NCBI GenBank assembly: GCA_021740645.1
Contig: JAIOZL010000007.1
Span: 62,001-126,000, forward strand
Source: Bacteroidales bacterium
Lineage (GTDB): Bacteria; Bacteroidota; Bacteroidia; Bacteroidales; JAADJA01
Length of the DNA stretch: 64,000 nucleotides
Direction: 5' to 3'
Both the position numbers and the translations under genes were made by a program. The notes below the pieces were generated by a model. It saw only the letters and a list, made by a program, of their open reading frames with translations, was not told the DNA's origin and searched no databases. Within the stretch, counting starts at the first letter, position 1; every line of letters begins with the position of its first letter. Below, in pieces: positions 18,480-27,747 of this stretch.

Positions 18480-21314
18480 CTAGGTTTTTCTGATTTTTAT
18501 AGTTTTAACCTGATTTCCATAGCGGACCTTGAGCAAATATACACCCGCCTCTTTCTTCGAAATATCAATTTCATTTACCAGCTGTTGTAATTCTGTGGAA
18601 TAAATCAACTTCCCTTTCAAATCAAACAGACTAACTATTATTTCGTCCACCGGAAATTCATCCAACTCCACAAAAAATATATTCTCTAGGGGATTAGGAT
18701 AAATCCTGCATTCCAGTTTAATTTCTTTTTCTCCGATAAAGGTGAGTGTATCAACTATAATAAAATCTTCTTCCAGCTTGGTATCAGCGCCATTGGCATT
18801 CGCTACGGTTAGGGACACATCAAATGCTCCAATATCATTATAGCTTACTTCAGGATTTGGTTCTGAAGAAGTGGCAGGATCTCCACCTTCAAATACCCAA
18901 TCCCATGAATTTGGATTGTTTAAGGATAAATCTGAAAATTCAACACTCTGGCCCACCTGAATAGTAGTGACATTTGCAGTAAAATCAGCTACTGGTGGAT
19001 CAGTAATATCTTCGTATTCAATTACTGTTACATAATCAGGGCCGGGCATACAAACCACTGCAGTGTTGGTCTCCAAACAAAAATCAAAATAGGTGGGGGT
19101 TGCCGGTAACACAACTGCTTCATTCTTTCGGATCACATATCCCGGGTCATCATTGGCCGAAAGAGCCAGAACAATTGGATTACCTTCTGCGTCATAAGCT
19201 ATTTGAATGGGATTTCCATATTGGGTGTAGTAGTCGGTACTATTGATAGCACCCGTTTCAGGATCAACATTAATTACGGTTTTGGTAGAGTAATTAATAA
19301 TTCCAAACTCATTATCCACTGGATTGTAGGCCAATCGTAATGGCCCATCTCCATTGCAAGGGAAAGTGCCAACCACAGAAGAGTTAGCCCCATCAACATG
19401 GATAATAGAATAATTATCGCTATTGTAATTAGTTACGGCCGCATATTCGCCAGTGCTGTTAAATGCAATTTTTAAAGGGAATGTCCCCACAGGAAGGTTA
19501 GCCACAATTAGTTGCTGTGACACATCAATCACCTGTACTTTATCTTCAAAGCTAACGGCTACCAAAACAAATTGTCCGGTAGGATCAAGCTCAACGCTGC
19601 TTCGTACTCCAAAAGCAGCCCAGGACAAACCAATTACCCCGGTGGGTATTTCTATTATCTCATTGCTGGCTGCCCCATCCAGTTCAACAAATGAAACCGA
19701 GTTGCCTTTAAGGTTTCCAATATATGCAAATTGATCATCAGGGCTTATATCGACCATCAATGGCCTTTGCCCGGTATAAACTGAAGCCACAAATTCATTA
19801 GACAATAAGTCGATGATTTTAATGGTATTCAGGTCATAACCTCCCATAATCCCCCAATGCGAATCATGGGTAATTCCTATGGCATCACATTTTTCGCCCA
19901 AATCAATTACAGTATCTACAGCGTATGTGGCCAGATTAATGATGGTCATGCTTTCCGATAGTGAATTTGAAGTTATCGCTTTGGATCCATCAGGAGAAAT
20001 GGCAATTCGATATGGTGTATCTGCTTCAGGGGGTAATCCGGCTAGGGCTTTCCCGTTAAACTGGATATCCCCAGGATTTGTAAATTCATAAAAATAAGCC
20101 CCTTCATATCTTAATGGATCATAACCAACAGCTAGATATTCCACAGGAGAAATGCACCCAAAATCCTGGGAATATCCCTGCAACTGATCAATCATGTTTT
20201 CATTTTCAAAATCCATCACAGAAAATCTGTACTGCCCACTTATGGCATATTGATGGTCGTACGTAGTACCCATCCAAAATGGGGTATAGGTTTGTGTAAA
20301 AACAATAAAATCGGACGTGGCAAACCTAACGATTGCACTACTGTTGTTGCCTATGCCAATAAATGCCTTACTTCCGTCCTGATTAACTGCTACGTCATAA
20401 CAGGCCAGGTAATTCCCTGTAATGTCAACGGAAGCAGAAATTGTATGGGTGGTGTTATCAATTTGAAATACTTGAAATAGGTTGTTTTCATCACTTAAGG
20501 CGATGGTTTTGGATCCGTCACCAGAAAGCCCTGTAACAAAACAATTGGGGATATTGTTGACGGTGAAGTCAATATTTCCGGTTGTCGGATCGATAAACAA
20601 TACATCATTTTCAGAATCACCTACAATTAAATGATCACCATCAGACGAGACATTAAACCTTGTAAATTTAAATGAACTTCTGCCTCCAGTAGAAACCCAG
20701 GAGAAGGAAAGAAGGGCTATCGGAAAATTGGTGAGTGGTGCAAGCTGGGTTAGGTTTTGCAAGTCAATGACCTCACATTGATCATTGATATCACAGGCGA
20801 CATAGGCATAATTCCCATCCGGACTAAGTTCAACGACTGCAGGTTGAGCTCCGACAGGTGTTGTGAATATAGCGGCCAAAGAATAATCCGAAATATCAAT
20901 GACATAAATTTCATCTCCAAAAATACAGGGGATAACCGCGTATTGATCATTAATGGCGACATCACAAGGATAATTACCCACTTCAATTACTGTCAAAGCC
21001 TGCATGCTGGTATAGTCATAAACCGTAACATTGTCAGTGCCACCTGTACAAACAAATACCTTGCTCCCGTCAGGTGTAAATGAAGAGCGTAACATAAAAT
21101 CACCTTCGGGTGGTACACCCGGGTCGATGTCGGTTTGGGTTTCTGAAAATAAAATTGGGTCAATAAAATCGAGCAGGGTTTGGCCCTTCTCAACTATTAC
21201 TTTTTGAATTTCCGGAAGGGAGTTTTCATCTGTTTGAGGAATTATTTCCTGGGCGATTAAAGCAGGTATAAACAATAGATACCCAATTGCGAGTGTATAA
21301 AACTTTCTTATCAT
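18480..21314 (-). CDS. T9SS-exported YVTN beta-propeller protein with PKD domain
   Basis: The 944-residue protein has a signal peptide (MIRKFYTLAIGYLLFIPALIAQ). Residues about 70-760 consist of YVTN/YncE-like repeats with patterns such as SPDGNYAYVACD, SPDGSKAITSNS, SPDDQFAYIGNL and DPTGQFVLVAVS, enough for two seven-bladed propellers. A PKD domain with FSDLSLNNPNSWDWVFEGGDP is at about 775-860; its core closely resembles the PKD of the T9SS protein at 13905. The sorting domain is IYPNPLENIFFVEL ... KKEAGVYLLKVRYGNQVKTIKIRKT (about 868-944). The function is unknown; extracellular adhesion or a cell-surface scaffold is plausible. Confidence 0.85.
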   Translation of the reverse strand: MIRKFYTLAIGYLLFIPALIAQEIIPQTDENSLPEIQKVIVEKGQTLLDFIDPILFSETQTDIDPGVPPEGDFMLRSSFTPDGSKVFVCTGGTDNVTVYDYTSMQALTVIEVGNYPCDVAINDQYAVIPCIFGDEIYVIDISDYSLAAIFTTPVGAQPAVVELSPDGNYAYVACDINDQCEVIDLQNLTQLAPLTNFPIALLSFSWVSTGGRSSFKFTRFNVSSDGDHLIVGDSENDVLFIDPTTGNIDFTVNNIPNCFVTGLSGDGSKTIALSDENNLFQVFQIDNTTHTISASVDITGNYLACYDVAVNQDGSKAFIGIGNNSSAIVRFATSDFIVFTQTYTPFWMGTTYDHQYAISGQYRFSVMDFENENMIDQLQGYSQDFGCISPVEYLAVGYDPLRYEGAYFYEFTNPGDIQFNGKALAGLPPEADTPYRIAISPDGSKAITSNSLSESMTIINLATYAVDTVIDLGEKCDAIGITHDSHWGIMGGYDLNTIKIIDLLSNEFVASVYTGQRPLMVDISPDDQFAYIGNLKGNSVSFVELDGAASNEIIEIPTGVIGLSWAAFGVRSSVELDPTGQFVLVAVSFEDKVQVIDVSQQLIVANLPVGTFPLKIAFNSTGEYAAVTNYNSDNYSIIHVDGANSSVVGTFPCNGDGPLRLAYNPVDNEFGIINYSTKTVINVDPETGAINSTDYYTQYGNPIQIAYDAEGNPIVLALSANDDPGYVIRKNEAVVLPATPTYFDFCLETNTAVVCMPGPDYVTVIEYEDITDPPVADFTANVTTIQVGQSVEFSDLSLNNPNSWDWVFEGGDPATSSEPNPEVSYNDIGAFDVSLTVANANGADTKLEEDFIIVDTLTFIGEKEIKLECRIYPNPLENIFFVELDEFPVDEIIVSLFDLKGKLIYSTELQQLVNEIDISKKEAGVYLLKVRYGNQVKTIKIRKT

Positions 21315-21367
21315 ACATTAAAAATTTGAAAGGCTAAGATAAGAAAAAGTTGAGATGACCGGGCAAA

Positions 21368-21400
21368 AGACCTAACAGGTTTTCAAAACCTGTTAGGTCT
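21368..21400. terminator. Near-perfect palindrome downstream of the deiminase gene
   Basis: Sixteen-base arms at 21368-21383 and 21385-21400 are exact reverse complements around one central C. The arm reads AGACCTAACAGGTTTT. It lies just after the minus-strand stop of the gene at 21408 and before the next gene start at 21314. The T-rich end of the arm would give a U-run within the hairpin. It is also a member of a repeat family found at three other gene ends in this window. Confidence 0.7.
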
Positions 21401-21407
21401 GTATGTC

Positions 21408-23822
21408 CTATCGTAATATCAATTTACCGGATTGCTGAGTGTCGCCGGCTTTAAAATGGTAGTAATAAACTCCTGCAGGAAGCTTACTCCCGGTTTCATT
21501 GGTACCATTCCAGTTTATATTTTTCTTTCCCGAACCAAAGCTTTGATCGGTAATCGTTTTAACCAATTTCCCATCCGAATCATATACCTTAAGGGAAACA
21601 TGTGATTTGAATGCAAGCGAAAAGTTGAAATTCGTTTGGACAGAGAAAGGGTTAGGATAATTATTTACGAAAGATTTGCTTCGTTCATTGTTATCAATAC
21701 CTGAAGCAAAATCCACCGTGAAATAAACCGGGATAACAACTGAAGTAAAGTCAGGGTCATTTGACGAAACCGTAATCGAGCCTTCATAATCACCAAGTGG
21801 GAGTATGGTCCCATCGCATGTAACCTCAATCGTCTGCGATTCTCCTGGTTGTAATGTTCCGCTTGCTGGCGCTACTGAGAGCCATGGGTAGATCACATAG
21901 GTTTTGGTAATGGTAACACTAATATCTGTTGCCTGGTGCCCACCATCGCCATACGAATCTGTGATCCAGACTTTCCAGGTACCTTGCATTTGCTCTCCGT
22001 TAAATGCATTTAAGGATATGGTATAATCCCCATCAGGAAGGCCGGAAGAAATAACCGCCTCCGTGCCACCCGGCGATTCAGCATAAAAAGTACTTTCGTA
22101 CCCATACTGATCCGTATTCCAGTTGAAGTCAATAGTCCAGCCGGCAATCTCGCCAACTACACCCGATACCTCAAACTCAGTCCAGCCAAGTTCTGTATAA
22201 GTATTATAATCCCAGGAATTTTGAGAGGGGCTATCATCCAAATTAAAATTATGATCCTCTAAAATAGCAGATGACCAATCAAGCGAATAGTTCAGTTCAA
22301 GGTCACCGGTACTGGAAATATCAAAATACTCAATGTCAATATATCCCTGGTTTTCCCAGGCATTGATCTCGGTCACATCCAGTGTCATGGCTGCAAATAA
22401 TTGTTCCCCCACATAAAAGATATGAGGATCAGGTTCGCCGATAAAAGGGTGATTAGCAGCATTTCCGGCATCATCTTCCGCTGTGATGTAATAAGCCATC
22501 TCAGAACCCTCCACTCCAGCAGGCAGTGTGGCGGAATATACCTTATCGCCCTCATATGTCATGGTTATATCATCTTGCGATACTCCGTTTATCCAATAAC
22601 GAACGATCACATTTTCTGTGGCTATTGGCTCTCCGCTATAGGCCGTGATCTCGGCTTCAATATCATATTCCGTTTGAATGGGTTGGTCACCCAATAATGG
22701 GAAATGTTCAATATAAAGCGTATTCCTGTCTGCGATGCCTTTTGTACGGCAATGCAGTGCATCGGTTGATTCCCAGGAGCCTGTAAAGGTCAGGATTTCA
22801 TAACCAGGCATGGCTTCTTCGTAGGCTTCAACTGCTTCATCGTCCCACTGGCCTCCCATAATGGGTAAAAATACGCGGTCGTTCAATATCAATGAATTGG
22901 TATAAGGTTCATTGTTCGGTGTCCATACACGATATACTTCGAAATTATTTCCCCAGGATGTAACCTGATTTTCAAAATAAGCGGCTGTAGCTTCTATTTC
23001 ATCATACTGTGGATGCGAAGTTGGGACTTCCCTGATCAGCACCTTATCCACATCCAGGAATTTACCCCAGCAGTCTATATGGTCGATGTACGTATTATTA
23101 GGATCTGGCAAAACATGATAGGTATCTATGCCGCAATAATCCAGTAACATTTGGTCAATTTCTTCGGCAGTAAGTGTGGGATTTTCTACCCATGTAAGGT
23201 CTGTTGAAGAAGAAATGCCATATCCGTTGGTCATATAATTACCACCGGCTGTAATCAAGCTCATTCCAAACCATTCGATGCCCAGGTAGGCTGCCATCTG
23301 AGGGGGAATGGCATTATCGTTAGGGCGGTTCGGCCGGTTGTATACAAAATCTATGATCCCGATCTGGTCATCACCGTAGCGCACATACCATGGGCCGTAA
23401 TCCCTGGTCCAGTATGAATCCAGCGCCGTAACAAGGAAATTGGCGTTGGCCATGTTCACCCCATGAGATTGGTACTGATTGGTCACATAGGTTAACTGGC
23501 TGTTATTTTCAACTACAGTTGTTACCGGGATTTCCTGCGACATGGCAGCAATCAGTTCATACGAAATCCCAAAACTCCCGGGATAACCTACCAGTACACC
23601 CTCCATTTGTTCGAACTCAGCAATGTTATGAATAACACCCGGTGGGGGGTCTGTTTCCAGATAACCTTTGCCAACCGTATGAAACAAGTCCTTTTCTTCC
23701 TCCGACATATGATGGGTCAGGGTGTATTTTGTACGAACAGGCTCGTTTTGAGAATAGGCCTTAAAACCAAAACCCGATATTATCAACAGGGAAACAAGAA
23801 TGGTAAAATATTTCTTCATCAT
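21408..23822 (-). CDS. T9SS-exported peptidyl-arginine deiminase-like protein (PPAD/agmatine deiminase fold)
   Basis: After a signal peptide (to Gln25) residues about 60-395 form an agmatine deiminase/PPAD-type domain. The presumed catalytic set is Asp141 (SYWTRDYGPW), His248 (YIDHIDCWGKF), Asn309 (EPYTNSLIL) and Cys358 (DALHCRTKGIAD). These spacings (107, 61, 49) are close to the D130/H236/N297/C351 set that I recall for Porphyromonas gingivalis PPAD. An Ig-like module follows (about 395-480), then a P-domain-like region (about 500-640), an ASPM/Hydin-like module (about 645-715), and a T9SS sorting domain (NNYPNPFSVQTNFNF ... LPAGVYYYHFKAGDTQQSGKLILR). Expected role: conversion of arginine or an arginine-like guanidino group to citrulline outside the cell. 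Substrate (protein, peptide or agmatine) is open. Two adjacent ATGs make the start ambiguous by one residue. Confidence 0.82.
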   Translation of the reverse strand: MMKKYFTILVSLLIISGFGFKAYSQNEPVRTKYTLTHHMSEEEKDLFHTVGKGYLETDPPPGVIHNIAEFEQMEGVLVGYPGSFGISYELIAAMSQEIPVTTVVENNSQLTYVTNQYQSHGVNMANANFLVTALDSYWTRDYGPWYVRYGDDQIGIIDFVYNRPNRPNDNAIPPQMAAYLGIEWFGMSLITAGGNYMTNGYGISSSTDLTWVENPTLTAEEIDQMLLDYCGIDTYHVLPDPNNTYIDHIDCWGKFLDVDKVLIREVPTSHPQYDEIEATAAYFENQVTSWGNNFEVYRVWTPNNEPYTNSLILNDRVFLPIMGGQWDDEAVEAYEEAMPGYEILTFTGSWESTDALHCRTKGIADRNTLYIEHFPLLGDQPIQTEYDIEAEITAYSGEPIATENVIVRYWINGVSQDDITMTYEGDKVYSATLPAGVEGSEMAYYITAEDDAGNAANHPFIGEPDPHIFYVGEQLFAAMTLDVTEINAWENQGYIDIEYFDISSTGDLELNYSLDWSSAILEDHNFNLDDSPSQNSWDYNTYTELGWTEFEVSGVVGEIAGWTIDFNWNTDQYGYESTFYAESPGGTEAVISSGLPDGDYTISLNAFNGEQMQGTWKVWITDSYGDGGHQATDISVTITKTYVIYPWLSVAPASGTLQPGESQTIEVTCDGTILPLGDYEGSITVSSNDPDFTSVVIPVYFTVDFASGIDNNERSKSFVNNYPNPFSVQTNFNFSLAFKSHVSLKVYDSDGKLVKTITDQSFGSGKKNINWNGTNETGSKLPAGVYYYHFKAGDTQQSGKLILR

Positions 23823-23962
23823 GTATTTATTAAATGAACTTTACAAAAATAGACTTTTCAGGGTATGTTAAGGTTGCATTTTTTCAAATATAATACGCTC
23901 GCAACTGCAAATTTTTGAAATTAATGAAAACTTTAATTGGTATGTCATCCTATTTTTCTTCG

Positions 23963-23970
23963 TACATTTG
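23963..23970 (+). promoter_or_regulatory. Candidate -7 element of tatA
   Basis: TACATTTG matches TAnnTTTG, 19 bases before the ATG of tatA. A TTG at 23937-23939 lies 23 bases upstream, slightly farther than usual. Confidence 0.45.
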
Positions 23971-23989
23971 CCATCTAAAATAAAATGTT

Positions 23990-24190
23990 ATGATCACTGC
24001 AAACATTCTTCTCGGTATGGTTGGCCCCTGGCAGATCGTTTTAATAGTACTTGTGGTATTATTACTTTTTGGTGGGAAAAAAATTCCTGAATTAATGCGT
24101 GGCCTGGGAAAAGGGGTAAGGGAATTTAAAGATGGCATCAACCCGGATGAAAACAAAAAGAGTGATGATGAGGTAGAAAAGAAAGAATAA
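23990..24190 (+). CDS. tatA: Twin-arginine translocase subunit TatA
   Basis: The 66-residue protein has a short periplasmic start, a single transmembrane helix (about 13-29, WQIVLIVLVVLLLFGG), the hinge GGKKIPELMRGLGKGVREFKDG that forms the amphipathic helix, and a charged C-terminal tail ending DEVEKKE. This is the TatA/E layout. It forms the protein-conducting oligomer of the Tat pathway in the inner membrane. The gene stands alone; tatB and tatC are not in the window. Bases 24191-24375 separate it from mltD, so the two are probably separate units. Confidence 0.93.
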   Translation: MITANILLGMVGPWQIVLIVLVVLLLFGGKKIPELMRGLGKGVREFKDGINPDENKKSDDEVEKKE

Positions 24191-24375
24191 GACGGAAAGC
24201 AGCGTCTTCTTTCCTTGATGACCAACCCACTTTTGAAATTCAAATCCGGATTTTATTAAAAGTATTCCTTAAATAATCCAATTTTTTTTATCGCTCTGCG
24301 TTTATTGCATTAATTTCGCAACGATTTTTTAACGCACCCGTAACATCCATTTTTACGATAGAATAACATATAATA

Positions 24376-26097
24376 ATGAGGCATTTACTATTTTTACTAA
24401 TTCTTGTCATCACTACTGCCACACTATGTTTTCCTGTATTTGCCAGTAGTGAAGAAGATACTACCCAATCCATAAAAAACATCGATACCCTTGCAGTTAA
24501 GATGAATGTCCCCGGGGATGAATTTAATCCCAATATCCTGGCTTTTATGGATAGCCTGGTGGCATTGAATTTTTATACCAACCTTACTTTTACCGATGAT
24601 ACCAATCAGCTAAATACTTTTCTTTTTGCCAAAGACAGCATACCTGTTTATCCTGATTCGGTGATCATCAAACAACTGGAAGACCTGAATCGTGAAACCA
24701 TCATGGAACTTAGCTTTAACAAGTATGTAAAAAACTATATTGTTGCCTATTCACAGAAAAGGAGGGAGGTGGCATCGCGGGTATTGGGACTGTCTGAGGT
24801 GTATTTCCCATTATTTGAAGAATACCTGGATAAATACAATATGCCTTTGGAATTGAAATACCTTGCTGTGGTTGAATCAGCTTTAAATCCAACAGCTAAT
24901 TCCCGTGCGGGGGCAAAAGGATTATGGCAGTTTATGTACAGCACCGGCAAACTTTACGGATTAAAAGTCAACTCACTGGTCGACGATCGTTTCGATCCCA
25001 TTAAGTCCACCGATGCAGCTTGTCGTCATTTGCAAGACCTGTATAACATTTATGGCAACTGGGCCCTGGCCCTTGCAGCTTATAACAGTGGCCCCGGAAA
25101 TGTAAATAAAGCTATCCGCCGTGCTGGTGGCACAAAAAGTTACTGGGCAGTCTGGCCTTATTTGCCGAGGGAAACAAGGGGCTATGTGCCTGCATTTATA
25201 GCTGTTGCCTATATCATGAACCATGCAGCCGATTATAACCTATACCCCATCCATCCCGGTATTTTTCACCAGGAGATTGATACGGTAATGATAAACGATG
25301 TTTTGTCGTTCGACCAGATTTCTGAATTGATGGGCATCAGCATGGATGAACTGAAGTTTCTAAACCCGGCTTATAAAACCGGTATTATTCCTGCTAAAAA
25401 AGACCAGGCCTATGTTTTGCGGCTGCCTTATCCTTATATTGGGCCATTTGTGGAAAAAGAAAAAGAACTGTATGCCTACAAAACCAAAAAAGGTATTGAA
25501 AAAGAAAAACTACTGGCTGAAATAAAAAAAGCCACTGAACGGAACATCCACATCGTAAGGTCGGGCGAAAACCTTGGACTGATCGCTCAAAAAAACCGAT
25601 GTAGTGTTAGTAATATAAAAAGCTGGAACAACCTGCGAAGCAATACCATTTATCCGGGACAAAAACTGGTGATTTATGCACCAGGTTATACGGGTCCTAA
25701 AACCACATCAACAACTTCAACAGCGACGGACGTTTCGGACAGGGATAAAAATACCCATACGGTTAAAAACGGGGAAAACCTTGGTTTGATTGCCAATAAA
25801 TATAAGTGTTCTGTTTCGGACTTAAAAGCATGGAACAACCTCAAAGGGAATACCATTCAGCCCAAACAAAAGCTTATTGTATATGAACCCAAAGTAACCC
25901 CTATGGAAACTACCAAAAAACCAGAAACATCCGAGGAAGGGGGGTTTGTTTACCATACGGTGAGAAGTGGCGACACCCTGTGGGATATTGCTAAATTGTA
26001 TGATGGGGTTTCGGTAGAGCAGATTAAAGAACTCAATAATATCCGAAATTCCAAAAGGCTGAAGCCCGGCCAAAAATTAAAGGTGAAAAAAGCCTGA
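24376..26097 (+). CDS. mltD: MltD-type lytic transglycosylase with three LysM domains
   Basis: The 573-residue protein starts with a signal peptide. The SLT domain (about 145-270) has the catalytic Glu in VVESALNPTANSRAGAKGLWQF and the motifs AACRHLQDLYNIYGNWALALAAYNSG and VNKAIRRAGG, as in MltD. A short DUF-like linker follows. Three LysM domains cover about 390-440 (HIVRSGENLGLIAQKNRCS), 460-505 (HTVKNGENLGLIANKYKCS) and 525-573 (HTVRSGDTLWDIAKLYDG). The first two LysM copies are more alike than either is to the third, indicating a recent internal duplication. It cleaves peptidoglycan glycan strands with 1,6-anhydro ring formation in the periplasm. A TAATTTCG at 24311-24318 could be its -7 element. 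Confidence 0.92.
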   Translation: MRHLLFLLILVITTATLCFPVFASSEEDTTQSIKNIDTLAVKMNVPGDEFNPNILAFMDSLVALNFYTNLTFTDDTNQLNTFLFAKDSIPVYPDSVIIKQLEDLNRETIMELSFNKYVKNYIVAYSQKRREVASRVLGLSEVYFPLFEEYLDKYNMPLELKYLAVVESALNPTANSRAGAKGLWQFMYSTGKLYGLKVNSLVDDRFDPIKSTDAACRHLQDLYNIYGNWALALAAYNSGPGNVNKAIRRAGGTKSYWAVWPYLPRETRGYVPAFIAVAYIMNHAADYNLYPIHPGIFHQEIDTVMINDVLSFDQISELMGISMDELKFLNPAYKTGIIPAKKDQAYVLRLPYPYIGPFVEKEKELYAYKTKKGIEKEKLLAEIKKATERNIHIVRSGENLGLIAQKNRCSVSNIKSWNNLRSNTIYPGQKLVIYAPGYTGPKTTSTTSTATDVSDRDKNTHTVKNGENLGLIANKYKCSVSDLKAWNNLKGNTIQPKQKLIVYEPKVTPMETTKKPETSEEGGFVYHTVRSGDTLWDIAKLYDGVSVEQIKELNNIRNSKRLKPGQKLKVKKA

Positions 26098-26254
26098 TCA
26101 TTTCGTATTCTTTATAGTATTTCAGATTATCTACCAAGAGCAAATTATCCTGTGAATACCAAATATTTTTTTTATCCGTTTATGCAAAAATGATTTCATT
26201 TGCATCCATATAATAAATAAATTCGCGTTTCCAGAGTAAAATAATTCATTTACC

Positions 26255-27250
26255 ATGAAGAAAATAGTATTTGTTATCCCCTTAATTACCTTATTCTTTT
26301 TAAGTTCATGTACCGATAAAAAAGCAGGTCCGGCGCGATCATCAGGAAAAACAGCCGAAATGATCGTGGCCACCAATGGTGATGAAACCTGGGAAGGACC
26401 AGTAGGCGAAGCCATCCGTAATTTTTTTAACCAGGATTATGAAGTCCTTTCCCAGCAGGAACCCTTGTTTACCATGGCCCACCTCCCCGAATCAAAACTG
26501 GTAGATAATAAAATGCTGCGGGCCCACCACAATATTTTTATTGTGAATATTGATCCGAAATTTACAGCAAATAATATTGATGCGCGCAAAGATGTATGGG
26601 CAGGACCTCAACGGGTAATTAAGATCACTTCGCCGGATGTGGAAAGTTTTCTTGCTTATTTTGATGAAAAGAAAGAGATTATCCTTGGAATATTGATGGA
26701 CTCGGAGTACGAAAGATTGATCAAGACATTCAGGTCGTTTCGTGACCGTGAAATCTTTGATCAGGTGATTAAAAATTTTGGGTTTAGCCTGGAGATTCCC
26801 AGCGGATTTTATGTGGCTAAAAAACAGGCTGATTTTATGTGGATACGCAAAGAGACCCAACACAACAGCCAGGGTGTAATCATTTATACCTACGATTTTG
26901 TGGACACCCTTGCCTTCGACCAGGCCCGTATACTCTCATTCAGGGATGTAATGACTGAAGAATTTATTCCTGGGCCATCAGAAGGATCATACATGACAAT
27001 TGCCAGGGAATATTCTCCTTTATATTCCAAACCCATCGAATTTAAAGGCATGTACGCTATTGAAACCCGGGGACTCTGGCGTCTTGAAGGTGACTTTATG
27101 GGGGGGCCGTTTGTGAACTATACTTTTGTGGACGAACGGATCAATAAAGTGGTGACCATCGACGGTTATGTGTATGCCCCAAACAAACCAAAACGGGATT
27201 TGATGATCCAGATGGAGTCCATTGCCCGGTCCTTAAAATTTGTTGAATAG
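26255..27250 (+). CDS. DUF4837-family lipoprotein
   Basis: The 331-residue protein has a lipoprotein signal with lipobox LSSC at residues 16-19 after a hydrophobic stretch. The mature part begins with a low-complexity linker, then two alpha/beta-like halves (about 35-180 and 185-330) with features such as VATNGDETWEGPVGEAIR near the N-terminus and GMYAIETRGLWRLEGDFMGGPFVNY near the end. I recognise this as the Bacteroidota DUF4837 family, of unknown function. It follows mltD after 157 bases; a TTTG at 26198 and a TAAATTCG near 26217 could be its promoter. The lipoprotein should sit in the periplasm or outer membrane. Confidence 0.75.
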   Translation: MKKIVFVIPLITLFFLSSCTDKKAGPARSSGKTAEMIVATNGDETWEGPVGEAIRNFFNQDYEVLSQQEPLFTMAHLPESKLVDNKMLRAHHNIFIVNIDPKFTANNIDARKDVWAGPQRVIKITSPDVESFLAYFDEKKEIILGILMDSEYERLIKTFRSFRDREIFDQVIKNFGFSLEIPSGFYVAKKQADFMWIRKETQHNSQGVIIYTYDFVDTLAFDQARILSFRDVMTEEFIPGPSEGSYMTIAREYSPLYSKPIEFKGMYAIETRGLWRLEGDFMGGPFVNYTFVDERINKVVTIDGYVYAPNKPKRDLMIQMESIARSLKFVE

Positions 27251-27279
27251 AAAATAATTCAAATTCCTTTTTAATGTTT

Positions 27280-27747
27280 ACCCTCTCTCGTCCGCCGAAG
27301 CCCCTGGCGAGGGTGGACTGTCAAATCTATAACAACTAATTATCATTGGACAACAAACTTACACTCCCCCACAGGAATCTCCTCACTATAAACCACCGCC
27401 ACATACATCCCCTACGGCCTGCCTCCTAATACTTTGAACTTCTACGCTTAAATTTTTTGCAAAAATATAGATTTGACTTCTGGGGCAGATGCTTATAGCG
27501 GAAAGGTATAAATAATAATTGAAACTCCATCTCCTCGTATGAGAGGGCTGAGGTGAGGTGTTTTCCATACGTTGAATGTTTTAATGAACTCAATCAAATT
27601 TAATAAAACCCTCTCTGCCCTGAAGGCATCTCTCCCAGGGGGAGAGAACAAAGCCCGTTTAAGTTTAATGATATCCAAGGATAATATTTAAAATTGATTA
27701 AAACTCCCTCTCCTTGTAGGAGAGGATTGGGGTGAGGTATATTCCTC
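27280..27747. repeat. Cluster of purine/pyrimidine-alternating intergenic repeats
   Basis: Two direct copies of a roughly 48-base unit lie at 27519-27565 and 27699-27747, each containing CTCC.TCTCCT, a GAGAGG core and GGTGAGGT. Two further related palindromic pieces occur at about 27280-27317 (CCCTCTCTCG ... CGAGGGTGG) and 27607-27649 (CCCTCTCTGC ... GGGGAGAGAA). Each copy can fold because a CTCTCC tract is followed by GGAGAG. This is the form of dispersed non-coding repeats common in Bacteroidota intergenic regions. They surround the T9SS relic and abut the transposase relic. Confidence 0.6.
27343..27412 (-). pseudogene. Relic: 3' end of a T9SS cargo gene
   Basis: On the minus strand the bases read GMYVAVVYSEEIPVGECKFVVQ followed by TGA (27343-27345); this is the end of a T9SS sorting domain. 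It closely matches the last residues of the proteins at 35970 (GMYVAVIYSDGLPVGNCKFVVH) and 38185 (YMAVIYSDGLPVGECKFVVQ). Upstream of it (beyond about 27412) the frame is lost and no remainder of the gene is visible. It is therefore the stub left by deletion of another paralogue of that family, about 8.6 kb from the living copies. Confidence 0.75.

Noticed and set aside
23990-24190. A tatABC operon
   Set aside because: Only tatA is present; the next gene is mltD after 185 bases.
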